In this document: positions 1 through 6,576 of the stretch, piece by piece
Layout of the letters: each line of letters begins with the position of its first letter
How positions within the stretch are numbered: the first letter of the stretch is position 1
Assembly (NCBI GenBank): GCA_003131925.1
Contig: PKWC01000142.1
Location: 9,287 to 17,533 of the forward strand
Direction of reading: 5' to 3'
From: Alphaproteobacteria bacterium
GTDB taxonomy: Bacteria > Pseudomonadota > Alphaproteobacteria > Micropepsales > Micropepsaceae
DNA: 8,247 nt
The notes under the pieces: generated by a model
Databases searched by the model: none
Told to the model about the DNA's origin: nothing
The model's input: only the letters and a program-made list of their open reading frames with translations
Made by a program: the position numbers and the translations under genes

Positions 1-1
1 G

Positions 2-382
2 GTGCTCATTGCGCTTCGGCCGCATGTCGCGGGAAGGCTGCATCTCGCATTCGGCTGCGGTGGCGACCGCGACAAGGGCAAGAGAGTACTGATGGGCGCG
101 ATTGCCGCGCGGCTCGCGGACCGCCCCATAGTGACCGACGACAATCCGCGCGGCGAGGATGCGGCGGAGATACGACGCCAGATTCTGATAGGTTGTCCGG
201 GAGCAATGGAAATCGGCGACAGGGCCGACGCGATTCGGGCAGCTGTCGCCTCTCTTATGCCCGGCGATGTTCTCGTCATCGCTGGAAAAGGCCATGAGAG
301 GGGACAGATCGTCGGTGGAGAGACCCGTCCCTTCGTCGATTCCGATGAGGCGCAAAAAGCGGTGCGCGAGGGTGCGTCGTGA
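2..382 (+). CDS. murE: UDP-N-acetylmuramoyl-L-alanyl-D-glutamate--2,6-diaminopimelate ligase, C-terminal part
   Basis: This is the last 126 residues of MurE; the start lies upstream of the window, and the GTG at base 2 is an internal Val codon. MurE is the cytoplasmic ATP-dependent ligase that adds the third amino acid of the peptidoglycan stem peptide. A full protein is usually about 480-500 residues, so roughly the last quarter is present, covering most of the C-terminal Mur ligase domain. Visible signatures are FGCGGDRDKGKR (fragment residues 17-28), DNPR (47-50) and GKGHE (95-99). In known MurE enzymes DNPR, together with the Gly and Glu of GKGHE, binds meso-diaminopimelate, whereas lysine-adding enzymes carry a different residue at the Arg position. 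The substrate is therefore inferred to be mDAP. The TGA stop overlaps the murF GTG start by 4 bases. Identification is very secure. Confidence 0.97.
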   Translation: MLIALRPHVAGRLHLAFGCGGDRDKGKRVLMGAIAARLADRPIVTDDNPRGEDAAEIRRQILIGCPGAMEIGDRADAIRAAVASLMPGDVLVIAGKGHERGQIVGGETRPFVDSDEAQKAVREGAS

Positions 383-1779
383 TCGCGCTCTGGACATCGC
401 AGGAAGCGGAGGCTGCAACCCTCGGCCACGCGACGCGACCCTTCGAAGCGCAGGGCGTGTCGATCGATACCCGCACGCTAAAATCCGGCGATCTGTTCGT
501 GGCCCTCAAAGGCGAGGCGCGCGACGGGCACGAATTCGCGTCCCGGGCGATTGCGAACGGCGCCGCTGCGGCGCTGGTGTCGCGTGTGCCGGACGATATC
601 GCGCGCGAAGCGCCGCTGCTTGTCGTCGCCAATACCCAACGGGCGCTCGAGGATTTCGGGCGCGCGGCGCGGATCCGCGCCCGTGGCCACGTAGTTGCGG
701 TTACCGGCAGCGCTGGCAAGACCACGACGAAGGAGATGTTGCGCCTCTCGCTCGGCGCGCTTGGTTCCACCCATGCATCGGCGTCGTCCTACAACAATCA
801 TTGGGGTGTGCCGCTGAGCCTGGCGCAATGGCCTCGCGGCGACGCCTTTGCCGTATTCGAGATCGGCATGAATCATTTCGGCGAGGTCCGGACCCTTGCG
901 AGCTTCGCGCGGCCGCACGTCGCGCTCGTCACCACGATTGCTCCGGCACATCTCGAATATTTCGGCAGCGTTGAGGCGATCGCCGACGCCAAGTCGGAGA
1001 TTTTCGAGGGCCTGTCACCAGGTGGCGTCGCGGTAGTGCCGGCGGACAATGCCTGCTCCGCGCGCCTGATTGCGCGCGCGCGGCAGTCGGGCGTTGGCCG
1101 CATGCTGAGCTTCGGCGATTCGGCCGATGCGGACGCCCGGATCGTGTCCAGGTCGGAAGGCCCCGACAGCATGAAAGTCGAGGCGGAGATCATGGGCCGG
1201 CGATGCGTGTTCCGGATTGGAGCGTTGGGTGCCCATATCGCGCAAAATGCAATCGGCGCCCTTCTGACAGTCGCTGCACTCGAGGGCGATGTTGTGGACG
1301 CGGCGGCATCGCTTGCATCCTTTTCTGCCCTCAAGGGCCGCGGAGCGCGGTTCGCTCTGGCGCTTGCGGGCGGATCGGCCGAGATCATCGACGAGAGCTA
1401 CAACGCCAATCCCGCGTCGATGCGCGCCGCGCTCGCGCTTCTGGGTTCGGCAAAGCCTATCGGCGGCGGTAGGCGCATTGCCGTGTTGGGAGATATGCTG
1501 GAGCTGGGCGCCGAAAGCCCTTCGCTGCACGCAGCGCTCTCCGGCGCCGTCGAAGATGCACACGCTGACCTCGTCTTTGCCTGCGGCCGCGACATGCGCG
1601 CGCTGTTCGATGTTCTGCCAGCATCTCGCCGCGGTGTGTGGGGCGAGACATCCTCCGCCATTGCGCCCCAAATCGTCCGTACGCTTCGCCCGGGCGACGT
1701 GGCGCTAATCAAGGGATCCCTGGGGAGTCGCATGTCCACAATCCTCGACGCACTCAAGAACGGCGCGGGAGCGAAATAG
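379..1779 (+). CDS. murF: UDP-N-acetylmuramoyl-tripeptide--D-alanyl-D-alanine ligase
   Basis: MurF (466 aa) joins D-Ala-D-Ala to UDP-MurNAc-tripeptide with ATP, the last cytoplasmic ligase step of pentapeptide synthesis. The N-terminal UDP-binding region holds SIDTRTLKSGDLFVAL (28-43). The central ATPase domain has the P-loop TGSAGKTTTKE (109-119) with Lys114, then EIGMNHFGE (161-169) and APAHLEYFG (188-196). The C-terminal region shows AQNAIGAL (288-295), the family-typical DESYNANPASM (338-348), GDMLELG (371-377) and IKGSLGSRM (444-452). Length is normal for the family. The start is GTG at 379: GAGGG at 368-372 gives a 6-base spacing, and GTGA overlaps the murE stop, so translation is probably coupled. 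The gene ends 2 bases before mraY. Nothing is truncated or missing. Confidence 0.97.
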   Translation: MIALWTSQEAEAATLGHATRPFEAQGVSIDTRTLKSGDLFVALKGEARDGHEFASRAIANGAAAALVSRVPDDIAREAPLLVVANTQRALEDFGRAARIRARGHVVAVTGSAGKTTTKEMLRLSLGALGSTHASASSYNNHWGVPLSLAQWPRGDAFAVFEIGMNHFGEVRTLASFARPHVALVTTIAPAHLEYFGSVEAIADAKSEIFEGLSPGGVAVVPADNACSARLIARARQSGVGRMLSFGDSADADARIVSRSEGPDSMKVEAEIMGRRCVFRIGALGAHIAQNAIGALLTVAALEGDVVDAAASLASFSALKGRGARFALALAGGSAEIIDESYNANPASMRAALALLGSAKPIGGGRRIAVLGDMLELGAESPSLHAALSGAVEDAHADLVFACGRDMRALFDVLPASRRGVWGETSSAIAPQIVRTLRPGDVALIKGSLGSRMSTILDALKNGAGAK

Positions 1780-1781
1780 CC

Positions 1782-2870
1782 ATGCTTCCGCTTCTTCTCG
1801 TGCGCTTTTCTGATCACCTCGGCGTCCTGAACGTCTTCCGCTACATCACCTTCCGCACCGGCGGCGCGCTCATGACGGCGCTGTTCATCGCCTTCGTAAT
1901 CGGCCCTGCGATGATCCGCCGGTTGCGCGTGAGCCAGGGCAGCGGTCAGCCGATCCGCACCGACGGGCCGGCACGGCACATCATCGAGAAGCAGGGCACG
2001 CCCACCATGGGCGGCCTGCTGATCTTGATTTCGTCGATCGCTGCAACACTTCTTTGGGCAGACCTCACCCAGGCCTATGTGTGGGTCGTCCTGTTCGTCA
2101 CGATCAGTTTCGGCCTGCTCGGTTTCGTGGACGATTATCTGAAGGTCACGAAGCGTTCACCAGAAGGCGTGAGCGCCAATACCAAATTGTTGATCCAGGT
2201 CGCAGTCGCGGTTCTGGCATCGTTCGCGGCCATGTCGCTCGAGGAGCCGTCGCTGGCCGGGACGGTGGCCATTCCGTTCCTCAAAACCGTTCTTCTGCAT
2301 CTCGGCTGGGGCTTTCTCGCCTTCGGCGCCCTTGTGATCGTGGGCGCGTCGAACGCGGTCAATCTCACCGACGGCCTCGACGGGCTCGCCATCGTGCCGG
2401 TGATCATTGCTGCGCTCGCGTTCGCGCTCATTGCCTATCTCGTCGGCAACGTAAAGTTCGCCGACTATCTGCAGCTGCACTACATCGCTGGCACCGGCGA
2501 GCTTGCCGTGTTTCTCGCGGCGCTTGTCGGCGGCGGGCTCGGATTCCTCTGGTACAACGCGCCGCCGGCAATGGTCTTCATGGGCGACACAGGATCGCTT
2601 TCGCTTGGCGGGGCGCTGGGCGGCGTCGCGGTCGCCACTAAGCACGAAATCGTCCTGGCAATCATTGGCGGATTGTTCGTCATCGAGGCGGTTTCCGTGA
2701 TCGTCCAGGTGGCGTCGTTCAAGTTGACGGGCAAACGAATATTCCGCATGGCACCGATCCATCATCATTTCGAACAGCTCGGCTGGCAGGAATCCACGAT
2801 CGTGATCCGCTTCTGGATCGTCTCGGTGGTTCTGGCGCTGATCGGCCTTTCGACGTTGAAGCTGCGGTGA
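1782..2870 (+). CDS. mraY: phospho-N-acetylmuramoyl-pentapeptide-transferase (lipid I synthase)
   Basis: MraY (362 aa) is the integral inner-membrane enzyme that transfers phospho-MurNAc-pentapeptide from the UDP precursor to undecaprenyl phosphate, making lipid I. It has about ten hydrophobic segments. Signature loops are QPIRTDGPARH (56-66), GTPTMGG (72-78), the DDYLK motif with Asp117 and Asp118, NAVNLTDGLDGLA (191-203), FMGDTGSLSLGG (266-277) with Asp268, and APIHHHFE (324-331). These aspartates and the HHH cluster correspond to the Mg2+ and catalytic residues known in the family. The ATG at 1782 is preceded by GGGAG at 1767-1771 with a 10-base spacing and lies 2 bases after the murF stop. 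The same frame is open upstream to an ATG at 1638, but that stretch lies inside murF and lacks MraY-like sequence, so it is not used. Confidence 0.97.
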   Translation: MLPLLLVRFSDHLGVLNVFRYITFRTGGALMTALFIAFVIGPAMIRRLRVSQGSGQPIRTDGPARHIIEKQGTPTMGGLLILISSIAATLLWADLTQAYVWVVLFVTISFGLLGFVDDYLKVTKRSPEGVSANTKLLIQVAVAVLASFAAMSLEEPSLAGTVAIPFLKTVLLHLGWGFLAFGALVIVGASNAVNLTDGLDGLAIVPVIIAALAFALIAYLVGNVKFADYLQLHYIAGTGELAVFLAALVGGGLGFLWYNAPPAMVFMGDTGSLSLGGALGGVAVATKHEIVLAIIGGLFVIEAVSVIVQVASFKLTGKRIFRMAPIHHHFEQLGWQESTIVIRFWIVSVVLALIGLSTLKLR

Positions 2871-2880
2871 GGAACGGGCC

Positions 2881-4299
2881 ATGATTCCCGTCCGTTCTTT
2901 CAGCAATCGCGACATCGGCGTGTTCGGGCTTGCACGATCAGGCATTTCCGCCGTCCAGGCTTTGAAAGCCGGCAGCGCGCGGGTTTTCGCGTGGGATGAA
3001 AGCGAACAGCCGCGCAGTGATGCAGCGGCGCAAGGCGTCCATGTCGTGCCATTTGCTTCCTGGCCGTGGAGTCGCATCAAGGCACTCGTGCTCAGCCCCG
3101 GTGTCGCGCTGACGCACCCTAGCCCACACGAGGTGGTGATTGCGGCGCGAGGCGTGGGCGCGGAAATCATCGGCGACATCGAGCTTTTCGCCCGCGAAAT
3201 TCGTCCCGATGCTGCGCGCGCCGGCCGCGCGCCGGTGATCGCGGTCACGGGAACGAACGGCAAATCGACGACGGTGGCGCTTGTCGGGCACATTCTCTCC
3301 ACCTGCGGCTTCCAGGCCGAGATAGGCGGAAATATCGGCAAGCCCGTGCTCGATCTGGCCCCTCCGAACGCACGCGTGATTTATGTTCTCGAGATCTCGT
3401 CCTATCAGATCGATCTCGCACCCGGTCTTGTTCCGGACGTGGCAGTGCTGACCAACATCACGCCCGATCATATCGAACGACACGGATCGCTTGCCAATTA
3501 TGCAGCCGTCAAGGCGCGGCTTCTGGAGCAAGCTTCGCCCGACGGTTGCGTCGTGATCGGCGTCGACAATGCCAAAAGCGTCGCCATTCACACGCGTTTG
3601 TCGGCCACGCGCGGCACCAGCGCCGTGCCCGTATCAGTCGGCAAGGTGCTTGGGCGCGGGATATTCGCCGTGGACGGAGCTCTTTACGACGCTTGGGGCA
3701 ACCGCGCATCGAAGGTTATGGAGCTTGGCGTCGCCGTGCGTCTTCCCGGCGCGCATAATTGGCAGAATGCCGCGCTTGCCTACGCCGCTGTGCGGCCTTT
3801 CGTAAAGGATTCGCGCGCCATCGCGTCGGCGATTGCCAGTTTTCCCGGGCTTGCCCATCGCATCGAAGATGTCGGCCGCGTGGGAAAGGTTCGCTTTATC
3901 AACGATTCAAAGGCAACGAATGCCGACGCCGTCGCGCGGGCTCTGGTTTGTTTTTCAGACATATTCTGGATCGCCGGCGGCCGGCCAAAGGAAGGCGGAA
4001 TCGACTCGCTCCTGCAATATGCGCCGCGCGTGCGCAAAGCTTATCTGATCGGCGAGGCCGCCGAAATGTTCGCGCAGACACTGAACGGTCATGCGCCATA
4101 CGAAATCCCGGGAACGCTCGAAGACGCGATTGCCGCAGCGTTCGCCGACGCGTCGCGATCGGGAGTTGCCGCGCCTGTCGTTTTGCTTTCGCCGGCATGC
4201 GCCTCCTTCGATCAGTTCCGCGACTTCGAGGAGCGTGGAGACCGATTTCGCGCCCTGGCCGGTGAGCTTGCCGGGACTGCACGGAGAGAAGCGTCGTGA
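2881..4299 (+). CDS. murD: UDP-N-acetylmuramoyl-L-alanine--D-glutamate ligase
   Basis: MurD (472 aa) adds D-Glu to UDP-MurNAc-L-Ala in the cytoplasm. The N-terminal nucleotide-binding fold has GLARSGISA (16-24), and LSPGV (71-75) is typical of MurD. The ATPase domain contains the P-loop TGTNGKSTT (123-131) with Lys127, GNIGKP (150-155), EISSYQ (171-176) with Glu171, and TNITPDHIERHGS (191-203) with His197. Lys211 in NYAAVKARLL fits the position of the carbamylated lysine of known MurD. The C-terminal domain has LPGAHNWQNAALA (288-300), GLAHRIE (323-329), NDSKATN (341-347), IAGGRPK (364-370) and LSPACASFDQF (436-446). The ribosome binding site GAGGAA (2869-2874) overlaps the mraY stop and lies 6 bases before the ATG. 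Length is near the family norm and all expected motifs are present. Confidence 0.97.
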   Translation: MIPVRSFSNRDIGVFGLARSGISAVQALKAGSARVFAWDESEQPRSDAAAQGVHVVPFASWPWSRIKALVLSPGVALTHPSPHEVVIAARGVGAEIIGDIELFAREIRPDAARAGRAPVIAVTGTNGKSTTVALVGHILSTCGFQAEIGGNIGKPVLDLAPPNARVIYVLEISSYQIDLAPGLVPDVAVLTNITPDHIERHGSLANYAAVKARLLEQASPDGCVVIGVDNAKSVAIHTRLSATRGTSAVPVSVGKVLGRGIFAVDGALYDAWGNRASKVMELGVAVRLPGAHNWQNAALAYAAVRPFVKDSRAIASAIASFPGLAHRIEDVGRVGKVRFINDSKATNADAVARALVCFSDIFWIAGGRPKEGGIDSLLQYAPRVRKAYLIGEAAEMFAQTLNGHAPYEIPGTLEDAIAAAFADASRSGVAAPVVLLSPACASFDQFRDFEERGDRFRALAGELAGTARREAS

Positions 4300-4337
4300 G
4301 GGTCGCCGCAAAGGGGTTAAAGGGGTGCGCCCGATGA
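4296..4337 (+). other. possible 13-codon coupling frame between murD and ftsW
   Basis: A GTG at 4296 overlaps the murD TGA (GTGA), and the frame runs for 13 codons to a TGA at 4335-4337 that overlaps the ftsW ATG (ATGA). A plausible ribosome binding site, GGAGAG (4283-4288), precedes the GTG by 7 bases. The peptide (MRVAAKGLKGCAR) resembles nothing I know. If it is translated, it would carry ribosomes across the only real spacer in this operon and deliver them to the ftsW start. This is an inference from geometry alone, and a frame this short can arise by chance. Confidence 0.25.
4310..4325 (+). promoter_or_regulatory. duplicated AAAGGGG ribosome binding boxes before ftsW
   Basis: Two exact AAAGGGG copies lie at 4310-4316 and 4319-4325. 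The first sits 8 bases before an in-frame GTG at 4325 and the second 8 bases before the ATG at 4334, so each is correctly placed for its own start codon. The two starts differ by only three residues (Met/Val-Arg-Pro). The ATG is preferred because it is the stronger codon. The boxes are purine-rich but less like the consensus than the GGGAGG sites before murG and murC. Confidence 0.5.
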
Positions 4338-5485
4338 GCCGGGCCGACCGACGCGGCGCCGCCGATTGGTGGTGGACAGTGGACCGCACGGCGCTCGTCG
4401 CCATGCTTGCGCTGATTGCGATAGGCCTGATGCTGGCATTCGCGGCAAGTCCCGCGGCCACCGGCGGCCCGATGACGGAAGGCGATTTCCGCTATGCCGC
4501 AAAACAGATCGCGTTCGCGGGACTCGCTGTCGTGATTCTCGGCGCCACCTCCGTGTTGCCGTTCCGCACGATCAAGCTGTCCGCCGCATTGATTTACGCT
4601 GCCGCCATAGCCGGCTGCATGGTCGCGCTTTTCGCCGGTAATGAGGTCCTTGGCGCGCGGCGCTGGATCGATTTCGGCTGGGTCACCTTGCAGCCGTCGG
4701 AATTTCTCAAGCCGAGTTTCGCCGTTCTTGCTGCGGCCGCGCTTGCCGATAACGAGAAAATGATTCTGCCGAAGGAAGTGGTCGCATTCATTCTTGCCAC
4801 GCCGGCGCTGTTGATCCTGGTGCTCCAGCCCGACGTGGGGCAAACGGGGCTGTTGTTGGCGCTGTGGGGCGCGCTTCTGTTCTTCAACGGCGTTTCGCTG
4901 GCCGCCGTAGGAATTCTGGCCGGATCGAGCGCCGGCCTGGGTTTTCTCGCCTATCTGCTGTTTCCGCATGTGCATCACCGGATCAACCAGTTCTTCGATC
5001 CGCAATCCGCCGGCTATCAAACTGAACTGGCACTCAAGGCGTTCGCCCATGGCGGATTTGCGGGTGTCGGACCCGGAGCCGGAACAGTCAAATATCACCT
5101 GCCTGACGCGCACTCGGATTTCATCTTCGCGGTGGCGGGCGAGGAATTTGGCATCGCGCTGTGCGGAATCATCGTACTGCTGTTTTGTGTACTCTGCATC
5201 AGACTGCTTTTGCGATCTGCACGGATGGCAGACGCGTTCTCGGGTCTTGCCGGAGCCGCGCTCGCGATCGCCATTGCGCTGCAGTCCTTCATCAACATGG
5301 GAGTCGCCGTCAGCCTTCTGCCCACCAAGGGCATGACGTTGCCTTTCATCTCCTATGGCGGCTCGTCGCTGTTCGCCGTCGCCCTAACGATGGGTTTTGC
5401 CCTGGCCGTCACGCGCCAGCGATCGAAGATCGGCGAGAGGGACGTCGAGCTGTTCGCCTTTCTACGGGAGGCGCGCGCCGCATGA
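4334..5485 (+). CDS. ftsW: SEDS-family septal peptidoglycan polymerase FtsW
   Basis: FtsW (383 aa) is an inner-membrane SEDS protein that polymerises lipid II into glycan strands at the division site, together with the transpeptidase FtsI. After a short cytoplasmic N-terminus (MSRADRRGAADWWWTVDR) there are about ten hydrophobic segments. Family motifs are GARRWIDFG (107-115), LQPSEFLKP (119-127), QPDVGQT (165-171), the periplasmic-loop motif LPDAHSDFIFAVAGEEFG (256-273), and INMGVAVSLLPTKGMTLPFISYGGSS (starts 320, ends 345). Asp262 in AHSDF fits the essential aspartate of SEDS polymerases. The neighbours are all cell wall genes, which favours FtsW over the elongation paralogue RodA. The start is ATG 4334, 34 bases after murD; GTG 4325 is an alternative, while longer in-frame extensions lie inside murD. 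The end overlaps murG by ATGA. Confidence 0.95.
   Translation: MSRADRRGAADWWWTVDRTALVAMLALIAIGLMLAFAASPAATGGPMTEGDFRYAAKQIAFAGLAVVILGATSVLPFRTIKLSAALIYAAAIAGCMVALFAGNEVLGARRWIDFGWVTLQPSEFLKPSFAVLAAAALADNEKMILPKEVVAFILATPALLILVLQPDVGQTGLLLALWGALLFFNGVSLAAVGILAGSSAGLGFLAYLLFPHVHHRINQFFDPQSAGYQTELALKAFAHGGFAGVGPGAGTVKYHLPDAHSDFIFAVAGEEFGIALCGIIVLLFCVLCIRLLLRSARMADAFSGLAGAALAIAIALQSFINMGVAVSLLPTKGMTLPFISYGGSSLFAVALTMGFALAVTRQRSKIGERDVELFAFLREARAA
5466..5471 (+). promoter_or_regulatory. ribosome binding site of murG
   Basis: GGGAGG lies 10 bases before the murG ATG at 5482 and inside the last codons of ftsW. It supports the start that overlaps the ftsW stop (ATGA) over any start further upstream. 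Confidence 0.7.
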
Positions 5486-6576
5486 CGACGATCGTGCTCT
5501 CCGCCGGTGGCACGGGCGGCCATCTTTTTCCTGCCCAGGCGCTTGCCGAAGAGCTTCTGCGTCGCGGGCGAAGCATTGTGGTGATGACCGACAGGCGCGG
5601 GCGCGAGTCCGATACCGTTTTCGCGGGCGCGACCATCGAATCGGTGCCGTCGGCGTCCTTCGCCGGATCGCTTGCCGCACGGTTCGCCGCGCCCCTGCAA
5701 ATCCTCTGCGGAATCTTTGTCGGCTGGCGGAAGCTCACGCAGCTCAAGCCCGGCGCCGTTGTCGGCTTCGGCGGCTATCCGAGCTTTCCGGTTATGATTG
5801 CGGCTTGGCTCGGCGGCTTTCCGACGGCCATCCACGAGCAGAACGCAGTCCTTGGGCGCGTCAACCGAATGTTGTCCACGCGTGTAAGCGCCATTGCCGC
5901 ATCGTTTACACTCATGCGATTCGCACCGAAGGACACATTGTCCATCGTGTATACTGGCAATCCCGTCCGGCCCGAGGCTGCAGAGCTTTCATCTACGCCC
6001 TACTTGGAACCGGACGAGGATGGCGTGATTCGGCTGCTGGTTTTTGGCGGCAGCCAGGGTGCACGCGCGCTCAGCGAACTGGTTCCCGCGGCGGTCGCGC
6101 TCCTGCCGGAATTGCTGCGGCGCCGGCTGGAAATTGTGCAGCAATGCCGCCCGGAGGACATGGAACAGGTCCGCGCGGCCTACGCGGCCATGAACGTTGG
6201 GGCCGATCTCGCGCCGTTCTTCAGCGATCTTCCTGCACGGATAGCGGCGGCACACCTCGTGATCTCGCGCAGCGGCGCTTCCACGATCAGCGAACTTGCC
6301 GTGATTGGTCGCCCCGCGATCCTGATCCCATACCCCTTTGCAACTGACGATCATCAGACGGCGAATGCGAGGGTTTTTGCCGATGCCGGAGCCGCGTGGC
6401 TTGTTCAGCAGCGCGATGTCACGCCCGAGTGTTTCGCACAGCGCCTTGAAATGATTTTTGGCGCGCCGGTGGAGCTGGCGAGGCGGGCCCGGGCTGCACG
6501 TGCACTGGCGCGTCCGGACGCGGCCTCGCGCCTTGCCGACCTTGTCGACCGGATCGCGCGTCGGGAGGCGGCATGA
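5482..6576 (+). CDS. murG: UDP-N-acetylglucosamine--N-acetylmuramyl-(pentapeptide) pyrophosphoryl-undecaprenol N-acetylglucosamine transferase
   Basis: MurG (364 aa) is a GT-B fold glycosyltransferase on the cytoplasmic face of the inner membrane that adds GlcNAc to lipid I, making lipid II. The N-terminal acceptor domain has the first glycine-rich loop GGTGGHLFPAQA (9-20), the second GFGGYPS (95-101) and HEQNAVLGRVNR (118-129) with His118. A hydrophobic and basic stretch around 66-84 fits the known membrane-association patch. The C-terminal donor domain has TGNPVR (158-163), FGGSQGA (188-194), ISRSGASTISELA (261-273) with Glu271, and GRPAILIPYPFATDDHQTAN (276-295), the UDP-GlcNAc binding region. 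Length is normal for the family. The ATG overlaps the ftsW stop and the gene's own TGA overlaps the murC start, so it is probably coupled on both sides. Confidence 0.97.
   Translation: MTTIVLSAGGTGGHLFPAQALAEELLRRGRSIVVMTDRRGRESDTVFAGATIESVPSASFAGSLAARFAAPLQILCGIFVGWRKLTQLKPGAVVGFGGYPSFPVMIAAWLGGFPTAIHEQNAVLGRVNRMLSTRVSAIAASFTLMRFAPKDTLSIVYTGNPVRPEAAELSSTPYLEPDEDGVIRLLVFGGSQGARALSELVPAAVALLPELLRRRLEIVQQCRPEDMEQVRAAYAAMNVGADLAPFFSDLPARIAAAHLVISRSGASTISELAVIGRPAILIPYPFATDDHQTANARVFADAGAAWLVQQRDVTPECFAQRLEMIFGAPVELARRARAARALARPDAASRLADLVDRIARREAA
6563..6568 (+). promoter_or_regulatory. ribosome binding site of murC
   Basis: GGGAGG lies 4 bases before ATG 6573 and 7 bases before the adjacent in-frame ATG 6576. 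The spacing to the first ATG is short, so the second may be the main start; the choice changes the protein by a single Met. Confidence 0.65.

Noticed and set aside
1638..1781. Upstream extension of mraY to ATG 1638
   Set aside because: The 48 extra residues overlap murF, are hydrophilic and unlike any MraY N-terminus, while ATG 1782 has a good ribosome binding site and the expected protein start.
2157..3341. 394-codon minus-strand frame across mraY and murD
   Set aside because: It is a shadow of two certain genes and has no domain I can recognise.
4091..4333. Upstream extension of ftsW to ATG 4091
   Set aside because: Most of it lies within the end of murD, and the extra residues are Arg-rich and not FtsW-like; the start at 4334 gives a protein of typical length.
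3899..5113. 404-codon minus-strand frame across the murD/ftsW junction
   Set aside because: It spans two real genes on the other strand, has low-complexity Arg/Gln-rich composition and shows no recognisable motif.
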